Positions 19,271-27,446 of a stretch of DNA of 64,000 nucleotides are shown in pieces. This DNA comes from Desulfosporosinus sp. (GTDB taxonomy: Bacteria; Bacillota; Desulfitobacteriia; Desulfitobacteriales; Desulfitobacteriaceae): contig JARLHU010000175.1 of NCBI GenBank assembly GCA_031292095.1, forward strand, positions 53,435 to 117,434, in the 5' to 3' direction. Under the pieces are notes generated by a model. The model saw nothing but the letters and a program-made list of their open reading frames with translations. It was not told the origin of the DNA and did no database searches. The position numbers and the translations under genes were made by a program. Position 1 is the stretch's first letter. Every line of letters starts with the position of its first letter.

Positions 19271-20110
19271 TTAAAAAGTATTCAACATCCGTCGCAAGAG
19301 TTGGTCTTGCAAGGCCTGTCCCATCGCCTCAACAGGAGCTTGTCCACCCAGCCAAAACTCCCAGGCATAAACCCCTTGATACAGAAGCATACCTAATCCA
19401 TTCAGCGTACGGCACCCCTGTTGCTTGGCTTCATGTAAAAACGCTGTTTCACTAGGGTTAAAGATTATATCAACGACGAGAGCTTGCTCGGAGATCCCTT
19501 GGACCGAAAATGGGAACGACTCACCGTGTAACCCAACCGAAGTCGTTTGCACCAACAGGTCAACCTCTTCCAGCCAACCTTCCGGAGCCAACGCTCCAGC
19601 GGTTGCCGTCCCTCCTTCACGTTGAATCACCTCAACCAGCGCCTCCGCCTTTTCCAGCTTACGATTCAAAATATGTACTTTCATCCCCTGCTCAGCTAAA
19701 GCCAAAGCAATCCCTTTGGAGGCTCCGCCCGCCCCGAGTAAGACCGCTAGTTTTCCCTTAAATCCGTTCAACTCTTTCTCAACCGAACGCACAAACCCAA
19801 CGCCATCTGTATTATGGCCGATCCGCTGCCCCTCCTGGATTTTCACCGTATTGACAGCCCCAGCGCGCTTAGCTTGAGGAGTAAGCGTGTTGAGGAAAGG
19901 AATGATGTGTTCCTTGTGAGGAAGAGTTACATTCCAGCCAGAAAACCCCAACGCGCAGAGACCTTCTACCGCCTCCGGCAAATGCCTAGGCTCCACGTCA
20001 AAGCGGTGGTACTTTGCATTAACACCTAAGGCTTCATACCCAGCTTTATGCATTACAGGGGAGAGTGAATGTTCGATCGGATGCCCGATCACGGCATAGT
20101 GTTTCTCCAT
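19271..20110 (-). CDS. aroE: Shikimate dehydrogenase
   Basis: YAVIGHPIEHSLSPVMHKAGYEALG; LGAGGASKGIALALAEQG. Confidence 0.96.
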   Translation of the reverse strand: MEKHYAVIGHPIEHSLSPVMHKAGYEALGVNAKYHRFDVEPRHLPEAVEGLCALGFSGWNVTLPHKEHIIPFLNTLTPQAKRAGAVNTVKIQEGQRIGHNTDGVGFVRSVEKELNGFKGKLAVLLGAGGASKGIALALAEQGMKVHILNRKLEKAEALVEVIQREGGTATAGALAPEGWLEEVDLLVQTTSVGLHGESFPFSVQGISEQALVVDIIFNPSETAFLHEAKQQGCRTLNGLGMLLYQGVYAWEFWLGGQAPVEAMGQALQDQLLRRMLNTF

Positions 20111-20144
20111 TGTATAACATTCCTTTACAAATTGGTCGCTACCA

Positions 20145-20245
20145 TGACTCGAACATGAATGTTCGAGGTTAGAACACCGCCATGACTCGAACAAGGATGT
20201 TCGAGATTAGACACCGCCATGAATGGCAAGGTGTCGAGACGGCAA
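20145..20245. repeat. Tandem palindromes (CTCGAACATgaATGTTCGAG, CTCGAACAaggaTGTTCGAG) plus a third hairpin
   Basis: Two about 40-nt direct repeats each containing a palindrome, then ACACCgCCATgaATGGcaaGGTGT. Confidence 0.65.
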
Positions 20246-20281
20246 GAAGGGACGTTCCGACTTTTTTATAATAGAGAAAAA

Positions 20282-20299
20282 GGAATGGCAGGCCATTCC
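20282..20299 (-). terminator. Intrinsic terminator of yqeG
   Basis: GGAATGGCctGCCATTCC followed by TTTTTCTC on the minus strand. Confidence 0.7.
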
Positions 20300-20307
20300 C
20301 TAAATGT

Positions 20308-20838
20308 TTAATGAATTTTGGGGCTGAAAGGTTTCGCCGGAGCAAAACGCTTCATCATCCAGACAAGCACCTTCTCAATTTGGCGCACAACACGTGTTCC
20401 AATAAACTCATGCTCGTTAATGGGCGTGACCAAAATGGTATAGAGACCGAGGCGATTGCCACCCAGAATGTCCGTGAACAACTGATCTCCAATGACCGCA
20501 GTGTCCTTTGGCCCTGTTCCCAAAAGGCCCATTCCTGCTCTAAATGCTCTCCTGCGTGGCTTTGTCGCTCGAAAAACAAACGGAATTCCTATTCGTTCAG
20601 CAACAACGGCTACACGCTGACGCTTTTTATTGTTTGACACAACACAAGCTTGAATTCCAGCCGCCTTAACCTTAATAAACCACTCTGCCACTTTAGGAAC
20701 CACTTCAACATCGTTCCAGGGGGTCATGGTATTATCCAAGTCGATAATGAGCCCTCTGATCCCATCCTGAACTAATTGTTCAATCGAAATGAGATCGAGC
20801 GAGGGAGCTTGACGTGTCGGTCGAAAATACTCAAACAT
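20308..20838 (-). CDS. yqeG: YqeG family HAD phosphatase
   Basis: GLIIDLDNTMTPWND; VIGDQLFTDILGGNRLGLYTILV. Confidence 0.93.
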   Translation of the reverse strand: MFEYFRPTRQAPSLDLISIEQLVQDGIRGLIIDLDNTMTPWNDVEVVPKVAEWFIKVKAAGIQACVVSNNKKRQRVAVVAERIGIPFVFRATKPRRRAFRAGMGLLGTGPKDTAVIGDQLFTDILGGNRLGLYTILVTPINEHEFIGTRVVRQIEKVLVWMMKRFAPAKPFSPKIH

Positions 20839-20907
20839 TGAACCCTCCAAAGTGCAGAACTTTTCATAATTATACCTTAGAGGGTAGCATTAGAGCAAGT
20901 AACGGAC

Positions 20908-21660
20908 TTACTTATTTAAATTAATCTTCGCCATCTCTTCCATTAATTTTTGAATGGCTTTCTTCTCAATCCGCGAGACATACGATCTCGAAATTTCCAA
21001 AGCTTTCGCAATTTCCCTTTGGGTTCGTTTCGGACTATTCATCAACCCATAACGCAATTGGAGTACCAATTTTTCCCTTCTATTTAACCTTTTCACAAGA
21101 TCAAGCAGGGCCTTTTGCTCTGATTCATTTTCAACCTTAATGGAAATATCTTCTTCGTTCGAACCCAGGACATCAATCAGCGAAATCTCGTTGCCCTCTT
21201 TGTCCATGCCAATCGGATCGTAGATAGAAACTTCTCCCCGTGACTTTTTCAGTGATCGCAAGTGCATCAGGATCTCATTTTCAATACACCTTGCCGCGTA
21301 GGTAGCAAGCTTCGTTCCTTTATTGGGATCAAACGTATTGATCCCTTTAATTAAACCAATTGTTCCGATGGAAATCAAGTCGTCCCCATCTTCCCCTGTG
21401 CCATCAAATTTCTTGACAAGATGAGCCACCAAGCGCAGGTTGTGCTCTACTAATGTATTGCGAGCTCGCTCGACCTCTGGGGTTAGTGTGAAGGGTTCTG
21501 TTTTACTCACACTGAGGATTTGTAAATAACGCGCTTCCTCTTTCTCATTTAAAGGCTGGGGAAAGGCATTATTATTGATATACGAGACCAGTAGGGAAAC
21601 TCCCTTAAGAACGGAAAGTGCTATGCTGACAAAAAAAAGTCCCGTGAACATGATCTCCAC
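20908..21660 (-). CDS. sigK: Sporulation sigma factor SigK (intact)
   Basis: VEHNLRLVAHLVKKFDGTGEDGDDLISIGTIGLIKGI...NSPKRTQREIAKALEISRSYVSRIEKKA. Confidence 0.93.
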   Translation of the reverse strand: MEIMFTGLFFVSIALSVLKGVSLLVSYINNNAFPQPLNEKEEARYLQILSVSKTEPFTLTPEVERARNTLVEHNLRLVAHLVKKFDGTGEDGDDLISIGTIGLIKGINTFDPNKGTKLATYAARCIENEILMHLRSLKKSRGEVSIYDPIGMDKEGNEISLIDVLGSNEEDISIKVENESEQKALLDLVKRLNRREKLVLQLRYGLMNSPKRTQREIAKALEISRSYVSRIEKKAIQKLMEEMAKINLNK

Positions 21661-21803
21661 CCCTTTCGCACTGTTCTAATAACTATGCGTCAGAAGGGAG
21701 GATTGTGCTTTTCCACTCGTTACATTTATTTAGATTTTATCTAAATCACAAATAATTTAACCCGCCTCTTTTCAGTCACATTAGAAACCGATTGTTATTC
21801 ACT

Positions 21804-22004
21804 CTAGATTACTGTTTTTAGAACAAAGGGTGCGATCACTAGGAGCACTCCGATAATCACTGAAGTAACTAGGTCTGGTATAAAATAAGGATAAATCATT
21901 AATGCCAGGCCGAAGATAAGAAAGAGAAACTCAACAGTTTTTTTCCCGTAAACGAAATAAGCGAAGCCTACCGAGCTTATAATTAAACTAAAGATTAAGG
22001 CCAT
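21804..22004 (-). CDS. Small membrane protein
   Basis: 66-aa hydrophobic ORF with two TM-like segments. Confidence 0.55.
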   Translation of the reverse strand: MALIFSLIISSVGFAYFVYGKKTVEFLFLIFGLALMIYPYFIPDLVTSVIIGVLLVIAPFVLKTVI

Positions 22005-22088
22005 AATTATCCCTCCGTTAATTAGCGAACCGTCCGTAGCAAGCCAAGCTCAAATATTTTTAGCAGCAACCGCGGCCTGACCCCAGCA

Positions 22089-22874
22089 CTAAAAATAGGT
22101 ACTTACATACCAACGCACTATATCCCATCCCCACATCACTGTGATAAATACACCTGTAACTATAAAGGGTCCAAAGGGGATCCTGCTTTTCCTTGTTGCT
22201 TTGCCAATCAGAATCAACACAAGGCTCGATATTCCGCCCAAAATAATGGCCAGAAAGAGAGCGAGCAAAGTCATCCTCCAGCCCAGAAACAAGCCAATAG
22301 GCGCAAATAGTTTTATGTCCCCCATTCCCATGACCTCATCGCCCTTATAGATCGCTAAGCCAATTAACGAAACTGCCAACAGAAAACCCGAGCCGGATAC
22401 TAAACCCAGCAGGGGATTCCACCAACTATGATCAGCATAAATCTGCAAAGGCAAAAAAAGATTATAGACAAAAAGGATCACTCCTCCGCTCAATCCGACA
22501 ATCACCAGTTGATTAGGAATGATCTGGTGATCGAGGTCAATGAAAAATACTGCTACCAGAATATAGGTCAAAAATAAAAAAGCCGCGAAGTCAACAGTCA
22601 GACCATACTTAAAGAATAAGGCCACAGACACTAGGCCTGTAAGCAGCTCTACTAAAAGATACCTTGGGGATATCTTTAGACCACAATATCGACATTTGCC
22701 GCGACAAATTAAGTAGCTCAAGAGCGGGATTAAATCTAAGGGTTTCAGTCTGGTCCCACAGTTAGGACAGTGTGACGGAGGAGAAACTATGGACTCACCC
22801 TGTGGTATGCGGTAGATACAGACATTGAGGAAAGAGCCTATGATCAGGCCGAAGACAAAAATAATGCCATACAT
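22089..22874 (-). CDS. pilD: Full-length prepilin peptidase/N-methylase (locus B)
   Basis: CPNCGTRL...CRGKCRYCG and GMGDIKLFAPIGLFLGW. Confidence 0.93.
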   Translation of the reverse strand: MYGIIFVFGLIIGSFLNVCIYRIPQGESIVSPPSHCPNCGTRLKPLDLIPLLSYLICRGKCRYCGLKISPRYLLVELLTGLVSVALFFKYGLTVDFAAFLFLTYILVAVFFIDLDHQIIPNQLVIVGLSGGVILFVYNLFLPLQIYADHSWWNPLLGLVSGSGFLLAVSLIGLAIYKGDEVMGMGDIKLFAPIGLFLGWRMTLLALFLAIILGGISSLVLILIGKATRKSRIPFGPFIVTGVFITVMWGWDIVRWYVSTYF

Positions 22875-23077
22875 GATAATATCACCCTTTATACTTTATA
22901 ATAATTTCAGGAAGAAACATCTAATTTGAAAATTATAGAATTTTCAGATCAAAGACCTCCTGGGGTTTGAGGTTTTTGCTTTTCTCTGCCTGCATAACCC
23001 ATTCCCACAGAAGGTCATTTTTAATAGTACCTGCATTATACAATCTACAAGTATGAGCGTTTTAGTGCAATCGTTAT

Positions 23078-26000
23078 TTATAAGATATATGGTGGCGATA
23101 CAATCGCCATCGGTAGACTATAATTCGTGAAGAGTGAAGAATTAGCACTTGGTGATACTGTATCACTTACGTCAACATTCTCTTCAGTAGTGATAAGGTC
23201 TATGATCGACATTTTTACCGTATCACCGACCACAACGGAAGTACCTAAGTCAAAAGAGAGTACCAGTTCATAACTGCCAGTGGGTAAAGTCAAGCCATCT
23301 GGTGGTGTTAGTAGGGTTAGTTTATCACCTACAATTTTACAACTGCCCGTATAAGCTATACCGTTAAGCTTGAAGGTTACATTTGCTAATGGAAAGATAT
23401 TAGCAGCATCATTAACCGTTGTATTCAGATCGATACTCATGGTCGTTACAGGACGATCCAATGTAAATTTTATTTTTGCGTAAGCAACTCCTTGAGGTAT
23501 ACATTGGGTCGTAACTTCGTCTGTCAGACTGACAATACTGATATTTTCCATAAGAGTACCGCCGTACAGAAAATCAACTTCTTTTTGATAACTACTATTA
23601 TCTGTAGCACTGTTGCTCAATTGAAGACCCGTCGCCGATCCAGTTTTTACTGTCACATTATAGCCGCTGCGCCCAGCAGCTGTGATTGTATACGTTCCTG
23701 TTTTCAAATTTGTAAAGCTATAGGCACCGGTATTAGAAGTCTGAGTCGTCACAGGAGTGTCAGTACCATTCGAAGCCGTCACGAGCACATTCTCAAAACT
23801 TCGGCCTTGAACGTCTTTAACGTCTCCATGGATTTCTCCACTCTGGACATGGAAATCGATCGACTGATCAATTTGTGGTAGTGACTGAGTCACTCCGTTG
23901 AGCGTAGTATTATACTTCAAATGATAGTTAAGTTTGAGGTCACCTGAAGCTGGTGCCTTCAGAAAGGCTGCGTGCATCACAAAACCTTGCTGAGTCCAAT
24001 GATGCACATCACCCGCCACATAATCTGGCAAATTAATGGTAATGGCATTGGGGTCTTGGTTATTAGCAGCGGCATCTGCACTGACTCCACAAATACCTGT
24101 CTGGTCTTTGTCAATTACTAGTTGGATATTGGTCATGTCTTGAACCGGAGTATTATAGGGAGTAATATTGAACGTAATATCCCCCGTATCATTGGCAAGG
24201 AAAAAGTTATTACCCGTGGTACTAAGACTCAGAGACGGTGGACTAACTTGATACAAAGTGATTGTTTTATAACCTGTCGCCAGAGAGCTATCTTGAGCCG
24301 TCACCTTAATCGTGAAATTGCTAGCAGTATCTGGTACAGTCTTGGGCATGGAAATCTTCACAATGCTGTTATTCTGTACATAAAAAGCATTGTTACTATC
24401 CAGATTTGCTTGAACGGCATTCACCTGGAAAGCTGTGACGGGTGTCGTTATATGAGTACTATTATCCGTAATAGAAATGCTAGCTTTTAATTGACTATCT
24501 TTGATCAGATCCAAGTCACTTGCATCAAACGAAAAATCCAGTCTAGTTTGATTCGTATAAATCTTCTGATTGTCGTTCAGATCATAAATATCCACGGTTG
24601 GAGCATGATTGGCACCACGGGCTGCTTTAATGATGGTGTTGATAAATAATTTTTGCTCCTCCACATTATTGGGAGCGGTGTGACCTGTCCCGGAATAGGT
24701 AATATTACCTTTGGAATACGTGTAATAATCATTCCGACCGTCAAGGCTATTAAAGGCCCCCCCTTGGAGGGTAAACCAAGGAACTATGCTAGGGTCTTCT
24801 AGATCCAACTGGAAATACTGGTGGTGCGTTGTTGCCACCGAGAGCGTAGGCGCAAGTAGATACGGATATTCTGTGATCAAGCCATCATTAAGCTTAAAGG
24901 CACTAGTCGCAGTCGAAAATTGATTTCCATTGTTGGCCCGATCGAGAGTTAGGCGCGTGAAACCATACGATTTGGTTGAACCGCTCGGGTAAGGAAGTCG
25001 ACTAGAGAGATCCAACGGCGCAATCGTCGCATTTAAGGGGTCTTTATTATAGATATTCTGCCCGATAAGATCTCGAAATTGTTTGGTCAGATTGTAATCC
25101 CATCCAGTCGTGCCAGACGTCAGGAACGTCATGGTATCATGGGTGAACATGACGCTTTGGCCGGTCGCAATAAAATCCTTCAATTCTTGAATTGCCTTAG
25201 GCTGTTTCAGATCAGCACTACCGTATATATCTGCAAAACCCATGATTACCATATCATAATTAGTATTCAAGTGCGTTGGTGCCGAAACTCCGGTTGTTGT
25301 CGTGGGAGCTTGATTGGGACAGTTATTGTCAAAATCCGCAACATTCATGACAGTAACCGAAATATTATATTCTCCATCTTTGATTAAGGGTGGTTGCATC
25401 CCCGTTTTAATATTAAGTAAATTCCCTGGTGGGATTAACTGGAGGACCCTGATATTCAAGGGAGTCCCAATATAGGCGCTAAAACCAGTATTATAACTCT
25501 TGGCATGGGTCACGGAATCTTCTAATACCAGCTTCCAAGGCTGCATACCAGTATAAGAATCAGGTAGCCGGTAGTTTAAGGAAAAATGGCCGTCGGTAGG
25601 ATTGTTGGTGGTAATCGTTCCAGAGTCTAAAGTTTTTTCAGTATCCGAAAAAACACCATCACCGTCAATATCAATATATAGACTAGCAACCATAGGATTC
25701 TTTCCGGAAGCATCAAAACCAAAATTCATATACTTGTTTATCTGTTCGTTTGACCCATTATATTCCAAGGGCGATGATGTGATCGTTAGAGTCGGCCTCT
25801 TGTTAGCCGCAGCATATTTGCTTACCAGATCATTAATGTCAATACTCGTGCTACTATAAAAATTGGGATATGTACTATTATTGCGATAAGTAGAAAATTT
25901 ATTATTTAGAATTGTGTTGGTGAGGTCAGAACTCGTAAAAATGGAATCCGCAAAGACGGTCAACTGTCCGCTTTGAATAAATTCAGCCAACAGCGCTGCC

Positions 26001-26767
26001 CGTCGCGAGGTGATGTCATTCGGGGAATAATTTTCGTATGAATCCGTTGTGCCCCCTTGTGGCAAGGTAAAATTATTATTGTTCATTTGAGAGAAATGAT
26101 CTCCCTCAGCAGTATAATGGACAGGCACTGTTGTTTGGGTAGGATAAGTCGTAGTTGGGCCCGAGGTGTTAGTGGTCGTGTTTGTAGTTACAACTGTGTC
26201 AGGAGTTGGGGTATGTCTAGAAGTATCGTTAGCATTAGTAACAACTGTTGTTGGATTTGTCGAAGTAACCGCATTGTCACTCGAGCTACCATTGACGGTG
26301 GTCGTCGTCGTTGTAACGAGAGTTGTAGCGATTGTAGTGTCTACATAATGATTATTACCGGATCTATGATAGTATTTAGTCGTTTTCGTCGTTGTAACAA
26401 CCGTGATTGTTGTTATGATCGGACTAATGCATACATTAGGGATATTGTAGTGCAAAAGATTTCCAGCTAAAGGTCCGTTATAGGAATTATTCCCGATCAC
26501 GATAATATCGTACTTCCCATTCAATCCGTCCACCGAGCTGATAAACTGCGACATCGGCATTTGTGTGACTTGCACATTGTAATTGGAGACATTAGTGTAG
26601 CTTGACGTCAACTGATAGTGATTACCAGGCTGAACTTCCAAAACTTTCAGAGTCGTCATCGTGGCTCCCATAGTCACCGGAACCAGACAATTAATGAAGA
26701 ATAACAGTAGTGCTGTAATGATTGCTCCTTTTTTCATCCCGTTTCTCATGTTTCTCACCTTAAACAT
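23078..26767 (-). CDS. Large secreted surface protein, DUF5057-like repeats, Thr-rich linker, carboxypeptidase-regulatory-like domain; possible pilus-associated adhesin
   Basis: Signal peptide; two similar blocks (LKVLEVQPGNHYQL...YDIIVIGN and IRVLQLIPPGNLL...YDMVIMGF); TTTITVVTTTKTTK...TTTTTTV linker; GEIHGDVKDVQGRSFENVLVTASNG. Confidence 0.65.
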   Translation of the reverse strand: MFKVRNMRNGMKKGAIITALLLFFINCLVPVTMGATMTTLKVLEVQPGNHYQLTSSYTNVSNYNVQVTQMPMSQFISSVDGLNGKYDIIVIGNNSYNGPLAGNLLHYNIPNVCISPIITTITVVTTTKTTKYYHRSGNNHYVDTTIATTLVTTTTTTVNGSSSDNAVTSTNPTTVVTNANDTSRHTPTPDTVVTTNTTTNTSGPTTTYPTQTTVPVHYTAEGDHFSQMNNNNFTLPQGGTTDSYENYSPNDITSRRAALLAEFIQSGQLTVFADSIFTSSDLTNTILNNKFSTYRNNSTYPNFYSSTSIDINDLVSKYAAANKRPTLTITSSPLEYNGSNEQINKYMNFGFDASGKNPMVASLYIDIDGDGVFSDTEKTLDSGTITTNNPTDGHFSLNYRLPDSYTGMQPWKLVLEDSVTHAKSYNTGFSAYIGTPLNIRVLQLIPPGNLLNIKTGMQPPLIKDGEYNISVTVMNVADFDNNCPNQAPTTTTGVSAPTHLNTNYDMVIMGFADIYGSADLKQPKAIQELKDFIATGQSVMFTHDTMTFLTSGTTGWDYNLTKQFRDLIGQNIYNKDPLNATIAPLDLSSRLPYPSGSTKSYGFTRLTLDRANNGNQFSTATSAFKLNDGLITEYPYLLAPTLSVATTHHQYFQLDLEDPSIVPWFTLQGGAFNSLDGRNDYYTYSKGNITYSGTGHTAPNNVEEQKLFINTIIKAARGANHAPTVDIYDLNDNQKIYTNQTRLDFSFDASDLDLIKDSQLKASISITDNSTHITTPVTAFQVNAVQANLDSNNAFYVQNNSIVKISMPKTVPDTASNFTIKVTAQDSSLATGYKTITLYQVSPPSLSLSTTGNNFFLANDTGDITFNITPYNTPVQDMTNIQLVIDKDQTGICGVSADAAANNQDPNAITINLPDYVAGDVHHWTQQGFVMHAAFLKAPASGDLKLNYHLKYNTTLNGVTQSLPQIDQSIDFHVQSGEIHGDVKDVQGRSFENVLVTASNGTDTPVTTQTSNTGAYSFTNLKTGTYTITAAGRSGYNVTVKTGSATGLQLSNSATDNSSYQKEVDFLYGGTLMENISIVSLTDEVTTQCIPQGVAYAKIKFTLDRPVTTMSIDLNTTVNDAANIFPLANVTFKLNGIAYTGSCKIVGDKLTLLTPPDGLTLPTGSYELVLSFDLGTSVVVGDTVKMSIIDLITTEENVDVSDTVSPSANSSLFTNYSLPMAIVSPPYIL

Positions 26768-26831
26768 TGCAAGGCACCTCCTCTCATATTTTACCCATTG
26801 ATTTTAAATGTTGACTGAGTTCTGGACATGG

Positions 26832-27446
26832 TTATGGACCTAGAACTGTATAATTACGAAATCTCAGAGAATTATCTAAAGTTACCACTTCCGGTGGCCC
26901 CGGTACACCGTTATCCGTTCCGCTAACTGTGATCGTAACTTCAGCCATACTCGCTTGCGAAAGATCGTCGACGCTCACGGGAGTTCCATCATTTGTTGTA
27001 GGTTCCAATTTAAACTGAGTGATCATACCTGCGACTGTATTCGTTGCATCAGCCGCAGCATTACCCATACCCCATTTTAGCTGTTGTGATAGGGGAGTAT
27101 AACTGAAAATTAACGGTGGGCCAGAAGATTCCCCAAATACAACATAATAAGGAGAATCTCCAGATGAAGAAAGATAAGTGATTCCTGTCGTTACCATAGC
27201 CTTTTCTACAAATAGATTCATCGCAGATTTAAGTTGGTTCTGAACTAAAACATCGTCAACCGCCCGGTGGTAAGAGCGCAGATGGTTAAGAAAGAAGGAA
27301 CCCAAGGTGACAATGACCATGGCTGTCAAAGACAAAGTGACCAGAAGTTCAACGATTGTAAACCCATGCCTGCTTCCTAGCTTATTCTTCATACGAAACA
27401 TTCCCCTCGCTCTCGAAGCTTTGCGAGCTTTTAAAGCTTTTTCCAA
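26832..27446 (-). CDS. Prepilin-like protein (GspJ type)
   Basis: RHGFTIVELLVTLSLTAMVIVTLGSFFLNHLRSY. Confidence 0.8.
   Translation of the reverse strand: MEKALKARKASRARGMFRMKNKLGSRHGFTIVELLVTLSLTAMVIVTLGSFFLNHLRSYHRAVDDVLVQNQLKSAMNLFVEKAMVTTGITYLSSSGDSPYYVVFGESSGPPLIFSYTPLSQQLKWGMGNAAADATNTVAGMITQFKLEPTTNDGTPVSVDDLSQASMAEVTITVSGTDNGVPGPPEVVTLDNSLRFRNYTVLGP

Noticed and set aside
26160-26420. GTTGT/ACAAC-rich tract as a possible microsatellite
   Set aside because: Explained by the Thr/Val-rich linker of the 1229-aa surface protein; in-frame and without a strict period.
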